Assembly (NCBI RefSeq): GCF_950005125.1
Contig: NC_080086.1
Location: 125,558,826 to 125,622,825 of the forward strand
Direction: 5' to 3'
Length of the DNA stretch: 64,000 nt
Origin: Chionomys nivalis
Taxonomy: Eukaryota; Chordata; Mammalia; Rodentia; Cricetidae
Below, one piece after another: positions 1 to 12,353 of the stretch (position 1 is its first letter; the number at the start of each line of letters is the position of its first letter). The position numbers and the translations under genes were made by a program. The notes beneath the pieces were generated by a model. It worked only from the letters and a program-made list of their open reading frames with translations. It was not told the DNA's origin and did no database searches.

Positions 1-82
1 GGAAGAGACAGAAATCTTTAATAAATAAATTAATTAATAAAAAAAAAGGTAGTTGTTGAAAACTAGGTATTCTTGGCAGAAC

Positions 83-215
83 ATGGTAGTTGGTGCATGC
101 CTTTAATCCCAGCACTTGGGAGGCAGACACAGGTGGATCTCTGAGTTTGAAGCTAGTATGGTCTATAGAGAAAGTTCCAGGACAGCCAGGGCTACACAAA
201 GAAATCCTGACAGAG
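83..215 (+). mobile_element. B1 SINE
   Basis: Reads ...gcctttaatcccagcactt... through the typical B1 middle to a purine tail. Moderately diverged. The tail grades into a GA-rich simple repeat (about 216-275). Confidence 0.85.
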
Positions 216-275
216 AAAAGAAGAAAGAGGAGGAGGAGGAGGAAGAAGAGAGGGGGAGGGAAGGAGGAGAAAAGA
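216..275 (+). repeat. GA-rich simple repeat at B1 tail
   Basis: Low-complexity aggagg/gagag run directly after the B1 end, an expanded SINE tail. Confidence 0.75.
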
Positions 276-334
276 AAGGCATGCTTATCCTTACCCTCAA
301 AGACTATCAAAGAAGAACTCATTTGTGGTATATG

Positions 335-560
335 AGGTGTGGTGGTTTGAATAAGAATGGCCCCGATAGGGTCATAAATTTGAATGTTTAGTTACTAGAG
401 AGTAGAACTGTTTGAAAGTATTCTAAGGATTAGAACGTGTGGCCTTGTTGGAAGAAGCCTGTCCCTGGGGTTGAGCTTTGAAGTTCCAAAAGCCCATGCA
501 TTCCAGGCCCAATCTCTGCCTGCTCCCTGGGGGTTAGGAAGTAAAGCTGTAGCTCAATAG
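335..560 (+). mobile_element. Rodent MaLR (MT/ORR1-type) LTR fragment
   Basis: Starts with ggtggtttgaataagaatgg and continues through a 'tgtggccttgttggaagaag' segment and a 'caaaagcccatgc' segment, the layout of rodent MaLR LTRs. The 3' part is lost. Exact subfamily not fixed. Confidence 0.65.
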
Positions 561-1008
561 TACCCAGTCTGTGTTTATTCTGCCACTTCCTCATTTTTCC
601 CTAATATTTTAAAAGTCAACTCAATTCCCCGTTCTTCTTATTTCTCTTCTCTATTTAGATCGTCACTACCCTTCACCTAATTTTCATATTGAAGAAATCT
701 AGAAAAATATTTGTCTAGGGAAAAACAAGATTTATCCTTTAACAAGAGAATCCCATTGCACGCTTTTTCTTTTGTCACAGATTGGATTGACAATTATTTT
801 TCTTTTGTGCTAACATTTCTTTTTCCTTTTTGATATTGCTATTGATTGAACTCAGGGTTTCGACTCTTTCCAACTGGAACCTTTGAATCCTGAAGCCCCT
901 GTCTATTCTCAATAGCCCCTTACTTAAAAGCAAGTCTGTTCATCATTCTCTCCATGGTCAAACTTTACTCAAAGGACAACCACATCTTTATTTGTATTAC
1001 TCAGATTT

Positions 1009-1075
1009 ATCCTCATATATTATATATTAAAATATATATAATGCACGTATGTATATATCCTCTTATATATTACAT
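1009..1075. repeat. AT-rich low-complexity tract
   Basis: Alternating TA runs (tatatattatatattaaaa and following). No gene features. Confidence 0.7.
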
Positions 1076-1527
1076 CTGAATCTGCTACTATCCTAGCACC
1101 TCCTGGAATGCCCTCTCATGTACCCAACTGCAACATGCTTAAGGGAAACACATTTCTTCTCTTTCTAAGGTCCTTAGAGGACTTCCATTATTTCAATTAT
1201 TTGGAATTGCAGAAGCACGTTCATCAGCCAGGTGTGGTATTAGCAAAAGCGGGTGGGGATGGGGCCAGAGAAGATAATTAAGAAGCTTGCCTCCTGACAC
1301 AGAAAATAGAATTCAGACGTGCAGACATCTGGGGTCTGTGTGGGGTAACAGTAAAGTGTTTTCCTTAGGCGAGAGAACCCATGAACCCTGGATATTGACT
1401 TAATTATTAATTCACAGAAATCTTTTAGATATAGAGACAGATATAGGATACCCATATACAGGTCCATGTTTATATCTAAGAAAGGCTATTGACACATTTT
1501 AAAGATTTATTTACTTTTATTTACTTT

Positions 1528-1662
1528 TGAGCTAGGGTCTCACTATAGACCACTGCCTGGCTTAGAGCTTGCTGTGTAGATCAGATTGGCTTGGAGCTCA
1601 CAAAGATCCTCCTGCCTCTGTTTCCCGGTCCTGGGATCAAAGGCATAGGTCATTACACCCAG
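1528..1662 (-). mobile_element. B1 SINE (antisense, diverged)
   Basis: Reverse complement of B1: ...gatcctcctgcctctgtttc...gggatcaaaggc.... Old copy. Confidence 0.7.
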
Positions 1663-1698
1663 TTAATCTTTTTTTCCTTGAGATTATTATTATTGTTG

Positions 1699-1720
1699 TT
1701 TTGTGTGTGTGTGTGTGTGA
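1699..1720. repeat. (TG)n microsatellite
   Basis: Run of about nine TG units between a B1 and a B3. Confidence 0.8.
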
Positions 1721-1764
1721 ATGTTTCTGCACACACATGTACACCTTTGTGAGTTTATACACAC

Positions 1765-1927
1765 CATATGTGTACAGGAGACACTGGAGGTCAGAAAAGG
1801 ACATCAGATGCCCTGGAACTAGACTTATAGGAGGTTGCAAGCTGCCATGTGGGTTCTAGGAGCAGAACTCGGATCCTCAGTGAGAGCGGTAAGCACTTTT
1901 AACTCTAGAGCCATCTCCCCAGCCCCT
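1765..1927 (-). mobile_element. B3 SINE (antisense)
   Basis: Contains ...ggaggtcagaaaaggacatc..., ...ttgcaagctgccatgtgggt... and ends ...gagccatctccccagcccc, the reverse complement of a B3/B2 head. Confidence 0.8.
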
Positions 1928-2593
1928 ACTGACACATTTCTTCCATACAGGAGCTTATCTACTTGTAGACAGACACAAAGCAATAGGGGAATTTTCATGA
2001 GACTCCAGCTCCACCACCACGTGTTGGAACTGTTCTGCTCGTATCCGATACTCAGCTGGGAACGTTCATAACACCAGATGAGTCCTAAATGAACAGTGTG
2101 TCTTTAAGAAACTGGAGGATTAGATTCCAAACTGAAAGTCTGGTTCTAATACCAAGAGGCATGCCTTAGCCCGGATGGGCTTTGCTACAAGCTAGCAAAT
2201 TGGATCAGTTTCCTAAGACAGAGATCTGGGTCAGTTTGAGAAATGGATTACCTTCTCATTCACCTTGCTCTGATGAGCAGGGAGGAAGAAACAACAGAAA
2301 ATGCCTGGGATGGTATTAGAATCACTTACCAGACACTCATTTTTAGAAACTCCAATCCTGATCAGTGCTGAATGAGTGGGCTACTTCGAGACCTGTGGCT
2401 AGCTTCCCTTGCTACAGGTGTGTGCATGTATGTGTGTGCATGCACATTTGCATGCTAAGGGGTGAACAGCAGTCAACACAGTTTCTGTGGTAAGCACAAC
2501 TGGAGTTTGCTGAGACACAAGGTGGGATAATCTACTCTAGAAACACCATTTTGTAGCTATATTTATTTGGGCTCAGTTTTGTCTAACCCATCA

Positions 2594-2823
2594 GTTCTCA
2601 GCCTGTGAGTTGTGACCCCTTTGGGGGATGGACCGACCCTTTCACAGGGTCACCTAAGATCATCAAAAAAAAAAAAAAAAAAAAAAACCAGACATTTACA
2701 TTATATCTGTAGCAAAATTACAGTTATGAAGTAGCAACAAAAATAATTTTATGTTGGGGTCAGCACACCATGAGGGGAACTGTGTTAAAGGTCACAACAT
2801 TAGGGAAGTTGAGAATCACTGTT
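2594..2823 (+). mobile_element. URR1-type hAT-Charlie nonautonomous DNA transposon
   Basis: Begins 'cagttctcagcctgtgagtt' and ends '...aagttgagaatcactg', complementary-like termini of rodent URR1 elements. An A22 run (about 2666-2687) sits inside. A second copy in opposite orientation lies at 5631. Confidence 0.75.
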
Positions 2824-2995
2824 CTAGTCCAACAGTTACCTCAGTTTACATCTTGAATTTCTACCAGGACACAGGTACATCCTTGGAGGCAATTAAGGTG
2901 AATTCTAGATTAAATGACTAACTAATGAAATAGTATGGTCTAATCTACCATGAATGAACAGTCAAGTGTGGGTTTTTTTAGTTTATTTCCCCCCT

Positions 2996-3100
2996 TTGAG
3001 ATTGGTCCTTTCTCATAGCCCAGGCTGCCTTCAAACTTGCAATCCTCTTGCCTTGGCCTCCTGACTGTTGGGATTCTAGGGGTGCAATTGCACCACCTTC
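2996..3100 (-). mobile_element. B1-like SINE fragment (antisense)
   Basis: Diverged '...cccaggctgccttcaaactt...ggcctcctgactgttgggat' reading. Right and left ends eroded. Confidence 0.55.
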
Positions 3101-3741
3101 CCTTGGTAATAATGAGAATAAAAAGACTGTCTTGCTATCGCCAGTCTCTCTCTTACCCAGCCTGTGGTCAGTTTACACTTTCCAATATTCCGTTATCAGT
3201 GTTCGACACAGCCTTCATCCTCAAGGTTTAGTTGCTTCCAAGAGATGTATCAGCTACCTACTATGTAGGTCAACAAGGATCCCTTGAAATCTTGCATTTT
3301 TAAGAAGGCAGGTTGTTCTTGTCTGGGTAAAAAGTTGCCTTTCAAAGGTCTCTCTTGGCATCAGTATGAGGCAAAGGTGCTCAGTTCTCAGTTTTGATGG
3401 TATAGGTGTTCTCTCTGTTTGCTGATAAGAAATGATTTCTAGGAACACTGGATGTGTGAGGTCATCTTTTCTGTCTCCGCTCCTTACGACATGCTTTGGA
3501 ATGGTCCACAGCTTTTTGCATGCTAGGCATGCATTCTACTTTAGAGATTACCTCAGCCCTAGAACTTTTTTCTTGATCAGGATCAGGGGCCAGGTTGGAG
3601 CTGAGAAAGACGACATTAGTAATATTGATACAATGAATAATAATTAATATTGTATATCAGTTGGGCACTATCAGGCTCAGTTTGTTGAGGCTAGGAAACA
3701 ATAAAATTGAAGTGACAATGTATCAGTCAGATAATAGGTAG

Positions 3742-3767
3742 TTATAATCTATATATATAGATTATAA
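3742..3767. repeat. Perfect 26-bp palindrome
   Basis: The sequence from ttataatct to its mirror agattataa around a TATATATA core equals its own reverse complement over 26 bases. Confidence 0.9.
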
Positions 3768-4083
3768 ATATAGCTAACATTGCCCAGAATGAATGTGGAA
3801 TTCTGAGCCCAATTCTTAGTTCCCAGAATTTAGAGACATATTACTAACCAAATATGTCCAGCTGGGAGAGTGCGGATGAGTTGCATGGAGATCATGATGC
3901 AGGAGAATGACTGAAAGGGATTCAGAGGAGGCAGTTCCGGAGAGAAGCAACAGCAGATGGGGGAAGATGGGCATCAATGAAGCCAGCACTGACCTCCATG
4001 AAGACAACTCTCGGGTTGTGTTTCAGCCTCCTCCTGCTTTCGTGACCTTTCTTTGACACAACACAATGTGCTTGCTTCATTGA

Positions 4084-4240
4084 TCCTTTTGTTTGTTTGT
4101 TTGTTTTTCTTTTTTAAAGACACAATCTAACGTAGCCCAGCCCCAGTCTCACTATGTGGCTGAAGATGCCTCGGCAGCCCTGAGCCACCTGCCTCTACCT
4201 CCCGCGCACAGGGACCACAGGAGTGTGCCACTGCACCAGC
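4084..4240 (-). mobile_element. B1-like SINE (antisense, old) with (TTTG)n tail
   Basis: (GTTT)n tail at about 4088-4107, then a degraded B1 reverse complement ending near '...gtgccactgcaccagcac'. Confidence 0.5.
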
Positions 4241-5091
4241 ACACTGATGTCCTTTGCACAAGCACAAAAGACGGTAGAATTGAATTAATAGAGCAAGACA
4301 CTTATCCATGCCAGTACTGAGGTAGGAATGAGAACTAGGCTGGAATGGGCGTGCTTAGTCTCTGGGAGCAGGGACCTCTCTGCACAGCTGCTATGATGGA
4401 TCCCAAAAGCCTAGAGGCTGGAGACTGTGAGCTAGGTCTTCCTCTAAAGAAGCCCTGAAAGGTCCACGGCAATAGCTGCCCCACGCTACTTCAGGCCACA
4501 CCTACAGGAATCCCCCACCCTCTGCTTCCTGTCTTTCTTAAGAGAATTCTCTAAGGTTCTCTAGGGACCCATTTTCTGCCCATACTGTACATTTTTTACT
4601 ATGAGAAACCATCACAATTTGAGAGGCTCTCTTTGGGATGTTGATACAGCACACATTCATTCAGCCACCATTTTCCTGAACCTGGCCTCCTGCAGTGATC
4701 TAATCCCTACCACATCATATATCTGCTCTTGCCATCTGCCTCCGGGTCACTCTTCAATCCCGGATGGGCACAAACAAAATCATCTATAGCTGTGTTGAAA
4801 CCGTTAATAGTTCTTCTCATTCTCAGAAAACCCAAATTGTATTTCATGACTCACAGTTCTCCATTTTTACTCTATTTTCTTTACTTCTGACCTAAGTTCT
4901 TGGATTATGAGCCTGAGTCATCCTGCTTTATGTGATGAGGAAGACTGAAGCCAGGGCTCTGTGGTAGGCAAGCATTTTACCAGCTTCACGACACAGTCCC
5001 TGCCTTTGCCTGCTCCTGTTTAGCTCATCTGCTCCTACAAACTGAACAACTTTGGGCTCTTTGGCTGTGGTCTTTCCATTAGTTTTCCAAT

Positions 5092-5230
5092 ACTATAACA
5101 GAATACCTGAGCCAGGATAACTTTATAAAGGAAATATTGATTTAGCTCAGCACTGGCTTTGGTGAGGTCCACATGGCAGATGGTGAGAATATGGGTAGGA
5201 AGAAGTAATCACAGTTCAAAATAAGAAGCC
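5092..5230 (-). mobile_element. MaLR LTR fragment (antisense)
   Basis: Begins 'ttttccaatactataacag', then 'aatacctgagccaggataac' and 'tttataaagg...', the reversed 3' end of an MLT1/MST-type LTR; body truncated. Confidence 0.55.
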
Positions 5231-5439
5231 AGATAACAAAACGTATGTGACTTGAAAGCAAAACAGGAGCTATCACAAGGGAGAGGAAGGAGGACCAGCA
5301 GGAGTGGGCAGCGTAGCAGGGGAGAGAATTTGGGGACAAGGATCATTGAAAATAAAGTGTGTATAAAACACCATAATGAAAGCTATTACTTTATATGCTA
5401 ATTCAAAACAATTTGAAAGAAAGGAAAGAAATGTATTTT

Positions 5440-5545
5440 TGACACGCAGGTGTTACCTACCTGTATTCCCAGGAAGCAGAAACAGGAAGATCAAGAATTT
5501 GAACCAGCCTGTCTTACACAAAGAGCCCTTGTCATCTACAAATAG
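5440..5545 (+). mobile_element. B1-like SINE fragment (diverged)
   Basis: 'acctgtattcccaggaagca...gaaccagcctgtcttaca' follows a B1 layout with many changes. Confidence 0.45.
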
Positions 5546-5630
5546 ATAAATGAAAACATCCTTTAAGATATTGCTTATAACAATATGCCTACCAAATATA
5601 CCAGCTATAATTAAAAAAATGAATTAAAGT

Positions 5631-5847
5631 GGTTCTCAACCTTCCTAGTGCTGTGACCCTTCAATGCAGTTCCTTATATTGTGGTGACCCCATCATACAA
5701 TTATTTTCATTGCTACTTCCTAACTGCAATTTTGCTGTTATGAATTGTAATGTAGATATCTGATAGGCAGGATATTTGATATGTGACACCAGTGAAAGGG
5801 CCATTCGGACGCCAACGGGTCACGGCCCACGTGTTGGGAACCAGTGA
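5631..5847 (-). mobile_element. URR1-type DNA transposon (opposite orientation)
   Basis: Begins 'gtggttctcaaccttcctag', contains 'attttgctgttatgaattgt' and ends with a reversed 'gggtcacggcccacgtgttg...gaaccag'. Same family as 2594-2823. Confidence 0.75.
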
Positions 5848-5991
5848 GTTAAAAGCCTTGTGCTAAACCCCAGCTCTTCTACCGAGAGTCCGTCCCTGTT
5901 CACACCACTCTTCTGCGGGAGCACATCTCTAACATAAGGCTCTCTGGGGGAACAAACCCCACCTAAGCCATAGCACTCCAGAGGACCACTG

Positions 5992-6345
5992 TCTTAGTGA
6001 GGCTTTTATTATTGCTGTGAAGTATGACCAGGGCAACTCTTGTAAAGAAAACGTTTAATTGAGGTAGTAGCTTACAGCTTCAGAGGTTCAGTCCATTATC
6101 ATCATGAAGGGGAGCATGGCAGCTTGCAGGCAAATGTGGTGTTGCCTGCATCTTGACCAGAAGGCAACAGGAAGTCAACTGATACTGTCACACTTAGTGA
6201 AGCTTGAGAAGAGAGACCTCAAAGCCTGCCTCCACAGTGACATACTTCCTCCAGCAAGACCACACCCACTTCAATAAGGCCACACCTCCTAATAGTCTCA
6301 CTCCCTTTGGGGGCCATTTTATTTCAAATCACCACAACCACTATC
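5992..6345 (-). mobile_element. Rodent MaLR (MT/ORR1-type) LTR, antisense
   Basis: Reverse complement reads from a 'ggtgatttgaaataaaatgg' start, through 'aggaggtgtggccttattga', to an 'aattaaacgttttctttaca' poly(A)-signal region and the 'cactaagaca' end. Nearly full length. Confidence 0.65.
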
Positions 6346-6989
6346 TGCATGGGGCTAATTCTTATCTTTTAAGTACCAACATAGCTATTCCTCCCTCTCT
6401 GAAGACTGCTGTAACTTGCAAAGACTGGATTCAGGGCTCTCCTCTGTGACTTCAGAACCATGTGATAAAGGGCAGGTGAAATCCTGGGGATAAATTTACA
6501 AGTAACACAGAAACATTAACCTGGGTGGTAAATATTGGAAATATAATAAGGGACAATATTTTACATTATCAGAATTTTCTCAGGGAACATATGGTAGGAG
6601 ATAGAAAACTGCTGCTTAGTGGTTTGCTGGGGGTGATATCCTCCCAAGAGAAACAGGAGATAAGCATTCTCAATGCAGATACAAGCACTCCAGTCAAACC
6701 CTAGGCATTTGGACGTAGGTCTAAGTGTGATGGCATATGCCTGCCAGCAGTACTGACTGTGGGATGCAGAGATATTCTAATACATGGGGACTGTCCCACA
6801 CAGGGAAACTGTTCCACCCCAAATGCTAACAAAACCTTCTTTGAGGTCCTGGGTTAGGAGCTGAATTGCTTAGAACAACAAACACAGCAAAGGCTGAGAA
6901 ATAATACCTGAAGACTCCAAGCTCCACCCCTCCACCCCCTGCAGGGTTCTGCCTCACCTGCAAATAAATGCTTTTAAATATTTTTATTT

Positions 6990-7132
6990 TGTTTTGTTTT
7001 GAGAGGGGGTCTTACTTCCCTAGGCAGGCCCAAAACTATACAGTCCAAGTTGTCTTTGAACTTGTGGGTGACTTTCTGCCTCAGCCTTCCTGAGTGTTGG
7101 GATTACACGCGTGAACCACCATGCCCAGTCTA
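6990..7132 (-). mobile_element. B1 SINE (antisense)
   Basis: T-rich tail, then '...gccttcctgagtgttgggat' and '...gaaccaccatgcccagt'. Diverged copy. Confidence 0.65.
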
Positions 7133-7825
7133 ATAATTTTTTTCAATGTTACTAACACAAAGCTGCATGCATACTGAGCAACTGTTCTATCACTGAGCCA
7201 CTCTCTAAACCCTGTAAATACTAAGTACGATGTTTTAAGGAAAAAATTTAAAAATGTGTTAGATTGAAAAAGAACCATGTTATGCCCACTAAGCATCTAG
7301 TGCCTCCTTCTGGCTCTGTTGCCCTGCAGGTGTCTCACTGCAAGGTGACAATGTGTCTACATTCCCTATTGAAATGCAGGGCCCATGTCCTGTTGGGCAC
7401 TCTGTAGGTTTCTAATGTTCAATAAGTCTTTCTAAATGACTCCCCGTTTTCTGAGGTCTTTTCTAGGTATCAGACCTCCATAGTTCTCACTCATCACTTC
7501 CACCTGAGCACCTCCAACTCAACAAATAACGAACACAATCGTCCACTTTGATGCTGCAGCCCTCCCCCAAATATCACCAGTTCCCCTTGTCACGGAAAGT
7601 GCAGGTACCACACTTCCTCATTGCTCAGGCCAGAGGCCTGCATTCTACCCAAGCTCTGTCTATGCTCTCCCCTTCCCAAGCCTATGAATTCTAGTTTCCA
7701 ATTCTCCCTCCGGTTCTCCGATATCTCTCTGGCTAGGACTTAATTCAGGGTCTCTGGTGTGCTATAATCAGTTCCTAAATTACATCTCTGACACTATCCT
7801 CATTGCTGTCACCCTTCACTGTTTT

Positions 7826-7864
7826 TCATTCATTCATTCATTTATTCATTCATTCATTCATTCA
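7826..7864. repeat. (TTCA)n microsatellite
   Basis: About ten TTCA units with one TTTA variant, directly before a B1-like segment, so probably a SINE tail derivative. Confidence 0.8.
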
Positions 7865-7865
7865 C

Positions 7866-7962
7866 TTTTGAGACCGATCCTGTTAATTATACAGCTCAGT
7901 CTCACCACACACCTTCCTGCTTCTGCCTCCTGAGTACTGGGATTATGGGCACCACACCCTGT
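7866..7962 (-). mobile_element. B1-like SINE (antisense, diverged)
   Basis: 'cttttgagaccgatcctgtt...tgcctcctgagtactgggat...gcaccacaccctg'. Confidence 0.6.
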
Positions 7963-8013
7963 TGTCACCCTTTAATAATTTTTATTCTGTAGGTCACTTT
8001 AAAAAGTATTTTA

Positions 8014-8215
8014 TGGAATAGAGAGATAAGTTGTTCAGCAATTAAGAGCACTGGCTGATCTTCCAAAGGACCCAAGTTCAAGTCTAGTACCCAAATGTTG
8101 TCTCACAACTGCTGTAACTCCAGTCCCAGGGGACCTAACACTCTCTTCTGTCCTCCTTGGTGCACAGACATACATGCAGACAAAATTCACATAAAATTTA
8201 AGAAAAATATTTTAT
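8014..8215 (+). mobile_element. B3/B2 SINE
   Basis: 'gagagataagttgttcagca...aagagcactggctgatcttc...caagttcaagtctagtaccc' with an A/T-rich tail. Confidence 0.75.
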
Positions 8216-9759
8216 TAATTCTGAGAATTCCATCTATGCAGAATGTGTATTGGTTATATTTATTCCCCACTCATCCCTGACCTACCCCTCCTAACTTCAA
8301 GTCTTTTTTTTTTCTTAGTGACCCATCCGTATTGATCTCTGTGTGGAGCCACCCACTGGAGCATAGTCTATGTACCATCAGCATCCATATTTTTAAGGAG
8401 AACTGACACTTCCTCTCCTGGAAGTTTCCAGCTGTCAGTAGCCCTGCAGCTGGGGATGGGAACTTTTGAGCTACCCCCATCCTCACTTCATGCTAAACCA
8501 TCTCGATTGTTTTGCAGCTTCTGTACAGGCAACCAGACACTCTCAGTTCAGGGACGTAGTCATGTCTGAAAGAGACTGTTTTGCTCTGGTACTCCCCAAC
8601 CTCGGGCTTTCACAAACTTTCTTGCCTTCTTTGGAGAAGTCTCTGAGCCTTGAGGAAAGGGATGCATTGAATGCCCCACTTGTGGTCAGGAGCAAGCCAT
8701 AAACACTCATTCTCTGCACTTTGACCAGGTGTCAATTTCCGTGTTAACCACAGTCCACCCCACAGAGAAAACTCCCTGCCCAGTGTGAGAGTTTCACTGA
8801 TCTACAAGACAAGAGATAGGAACTGAAGAGGGCAATTTGATACTTTCTGTTTAGCAAAATAATAGTAGTGATTAATATATAAAATAGCAATTTAGCAAAA
8901 TTGCTGTGAGCTCGCAGCAAAGGATGCTGGGCCATATGTCAGTGCTAGGCATGTGCTTGTTTATGGAGCAGGTTTTAAATCCAATGAGAACACATTTGGT
9001 GTCCCCAGCACATTCATGTCACCATAGCACCCATGAGCATATTCTGCCATGTTATCAGTTGTTATTCTAGCTTAGAGTTCACAGCCGGGTAACACTAATG
9101 ACTCTCCTTCCTTCCCACTCCTCAGCAGGCTACACAGCACCTCTCAGAGCTATGACCGCTAGCCAGTAGGGAAGACAACCTCACAGTCAGCATCAACCTG
9201 GTTTCTCTATATTCTGTGACTAGCGTGTGTACTGTCTTGAGCAACAGAGTCCTACCATGAAGTTCTGGTGGGAAGACATCCTCACATAGGCCTAAGACAA
9301 AGGTAATTGACGCTTTGTGGGCTGACTGGAATGCTAGACACCACTAGTTTTTTGTTTATTTTCTCTTTGATACTCCCTAACCACCTTAGTAGGAAGTAAT
9401 TTCCCGAGGTCCTCCAGGAAAGGAGACAGAGACAAGATCCAAAGGCAGTAGCCTGACTCAAAGCAGAGCTAGGCTGTATCTCCTGGACTTCTCCACTGCC
9501 ACATAAGCCTGTGAGAACCTCACATGTTACAAGCCTCTTCATACACCAGCTCTTTTTCTTAAAAACAAAAACCTTTCCAGCTGGTCTGTGATAATCATTT
9601 CAAAAAAATGATTTCAAAAAATCCTTTCAAAATAAATTCAATATATTTATGTATGAATTATATATGTTCACATCATGCACTGTTGATATACTCATTTATG
9701 GCTAATTATATTTCATGAAGACTTAAAATGTTTTTTGCCTTTTATTTTTACAGAAAATA

Positions 9760-9970
9760 AGCTGGTGCTGTTACTCAGTTGAGGGCTTGCACAGCATGTC
9801 AAAGCCGTGGCTTCATTCCCAAACGCCACATGAAACTGGCTAATATCGGACAAATTTATAATTCCAGCACTTGAGATGGAGGCAGGATGATTAAAAGTTC
9901 AAGGTTATTCTCAGCCACAGAGTAAGTGTGAGGCCATCCTGATTACATGGTGCCCTATCTCAAAAAGAAA
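9760..9970 (+). mobile_element. B4 SINE (ID head plus B1-like tail)
   Basis: tRNA-like head '...agggcttgcacagcatgtca...' followed by 'ataattccagcacttgagat' and 'ccctatctcaaaaagaaa'. Confidence 0.65.
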
Positions 9971-10049
9971 AATTCACAAAAACAATCAGACTTTTTAGAC
10001 TTATTGCCCCTTTCTCTTCCTATCCCCACCTCCTAAACATACACAATTA

Positions 10050-10241
10050 GGCTGGAGAGATGGCTCAGAAGTTAAGAGCACATAATTGTTGTCTTCTAGG
10101 GAACCTAAGTTTGGATCCTACACTCCCTATCATGTGGTCCACAAGTGCCTGTAACTATAGTTCCACTGCAATCTAGCACCCTCTTCTGGCCTACCAAGGC
10201 ATCTGCACTCATGTGTGCATACACACACACACACACACACC
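10050..10241 (+). mobile_element. B2/B3 SINE with (CA)n tail
   Basis: 'ggctggagagatggctcaga...taagagcacataattg...gcaccctcttctggcctacc' ending in (CA)10 at 10222-10241. Confidence 0.8.
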
Positions 10242-10374
10242 ACAGTTACTTGTGGTTGTCATATTATTTCACATCTATATCTATGTTGATTTTCCTTCTC
10301 AATGTTTAGCTTGGTTTGTAGTCTTTGAAAATAATTTAAATATGTATAACTGTGTATGATATGTTCACATGAAT

Positions 10375-10500
10375 GCATCAAGTCCTCTAGAGCCAGAGAT
10401 AGACGTGTTTGTGAGCCACCCTCTGTGGGTGCTGGGAGCTGAACTAGAACCTCCTGGAAGACAGTATGTGCTGTTGATCCCTGAGACAGCTCTGCAGCCT
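10375..10500 (-). mobile_element. B3 SINE fragment (antisense)
   Basis: 'tgtgggtgctgggagctgaa...gatccctgagacagctctgc', reversed B3 head. Confidence 0.65.
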
Positions 10501-10814
10501 CTGCAGTCTTTCTTTGATCTAAGCCTTGCTGGGTATTTCTTTTGCAGTCACTAGTGTACCTAAATGTGAGTGGCAGTTATGTTAATTTGGGAGGGCTAAA
10601 ATCAGTAAGTCACAAAAGTAGACTAGTAAAAATGGGAGCTAGTACAGTGATCAAGGACTTTCTAAGGCAGGACCCCAGGAGGGCTTGGCTAACAGAGGGT
10701 GGTCTGGATACGCTGGCAATAAGGGCTGCTGCCCAGCCTAGCCTTTTCACTTAGCTCTGCTGTGCAGTGCTTATGGAGGGTGCTTTAAGAGCTTCTGAAG
10801 AATACCATCTCCCC

Positions 10815-11720
10815 TCCTTTGCCTGACTACCCTCAACTCTCTAAACATCAATTTAGCCTCATCCCCAATCTTCAATGTGTACTAATGCGGTTCCCCTCTG
10901 CTTCTATGCTCCTGTTTTGTTTTTCTTTAGCTATATCCTTTATGTTGAGCATACAGTGCCCTATTACCTCCACCTTCCCCTTTCTTGGCTCTCCCCCTTC
11001 CTGCTAATCTTCTCTTTTCCCCTAAACAATCTCACTTCCACTTTCATTTATACACATTTTATATACACACATGATTCCATGTGACTGTGACTATATATAT
11101 ATATATATATATGAACTACAAACGAGAGAAAACATACTGTCTTTTTGAGATTGGCTTTGTGTCTCCAGCTGCATCCCGTTTCTCACAAATGATATAACTT
11201 CAGTCTTCTTTATGGCCTAAAAAAATTCCATTGCATATATATATATATATATAAATGTGACATATATATTTATCACATTTTTCTTGGCAATTTCTCTCTT
11301 GATGAGCGCCTAGGTTGGTTCCATAGCTGAACTACTGTGAATTGTGCTGCAAGAAACATTGATGGGTAGCCATCTTTGTAATCATGCTGACGTGGAGTCT
11401 TTGGGTAAATACCCACGAGGGGGATAGCTGGGCCAGATGGTAGATCGACTTCTAGTTTCTTGAGAACCCTCCATACCAATTTTCATAGAGACTGGACTAG
11501 TTTATATCCCCACCAGCACGTAAGGGCTCTCTTCAGCCCACATTCACATTGTTTTCTTTCCAACTGACTTCTAACTGGGGTAAGATGGAATCTCTGTGCA
11601 GTTTGGACTTGGGTTTCTCTAATGACTGGTGCAGATGGGCTCTTTTTCATATGTTTATATTAGTCACCTGCTCATTTCTTAGGCCCATTTATTGATTGGT
11701 TGTTTGTGATGCTACAAACT
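10815..11720 (-). mobile_element. L1 3' end (ORF2 tail and 3' UTR), antisense
   Basis: Contains the reversed L1 landmarks 'actactgtgaattgtgctgc', 'ggtaaatacccacgaggggg', 'tatccccaccagcacg' and 'tctctaatgactggtgcaga'. Frames are broken. (TA)n runs at 11091-11112 and 11236-11252 lie inside the 3' UTR. Confidence 0.8.
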
Positions 11721-11949
11721 GCTGGATGACAGGTGCTCTGATGCTTCTTTTCTTACGACCAGAGTCAAGTATTCATTGGTTAAGTCCATTGCAGATCAAT
11801 TTAACTTAAAGGGAAAAAAAGGCATCACACAAATGCTGTATGTATCATTGTAAGTAAAAAAGGAATATGGTAGGATATGGAATATAAACAGAACAGATTG
11901 TTAGCTAAGAATCTAGTCTTTACTAGTAAGCTGCTTCTGTTAAAAACCG

Positions 11950-12105
11950 AGACTTCAGTGTGACCTTGAGTAGCTTAATCAGACAGTGGTGCCATAAAAA
12001 TGAGATAATATGACCTGTTATCAGGTTGCTGTGTGAATTAAATAAGATAATACATAGGAAAAGTTCTTGTATCCTTGTAAGCACTTGGCACTGGAAGACA
12101 CTACC
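11950..12105 (+). mobile_element. MIR SINE (ancient)
   Basis: 'gtgaccttgagtagcttaat...aaaatgagataatatgac...gtgtgaattaaataagataatac' follows the MIR sense order. Confidence 0.6.
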
Positions 12106-12127
12106 ATCTTCTCCGTGCCATCATGAA

Positions 12128-12128
<1 letters not shown>

Positions 12129-12202
<74 letters not shown>

Positions 12203-12203
12203 T
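12129..12203. repeat. (TTTC)n microsatellite in a B1 tail
   Basis: About 18 perfect TTTC units between the left target duplication and the B1 body, i.e. the expanded tail of the antisense B1. Confidence 0.9.
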
Positions 12204-12353
12204 TTGGTTTTTCAAGACAGGGTTTCTCTGTAGCTTTGGTTCCTGTCCTGGAACTAGCTCTTGTAGACCAGGCTGGCCTCGAACTCACAGAGATCCACCT
12301 GCCTCTGCCTCCCGAGTGCTGGGATTAAAGGTGTACGCCACCACCGCCCGGCT
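12204..12353 (-). mobile_element. B1 SINE (antisense, cricetid type) with 14-bp target duplication
   Basis: 'ggtttttcaagacagggttt...cctgtcctggaactagctct...ccaccaccgcccggc'. The 14-bp catcatgaactttc flanks the insertion at 12119-12132 and 12354-12367. Confidence 0.92.

Noticed and set aside
12021..12328. Frames with KERKKERK or FLSFFLSF repeats
   Set aside because: Translation of the (TTTC)n tail and an antisense B1.
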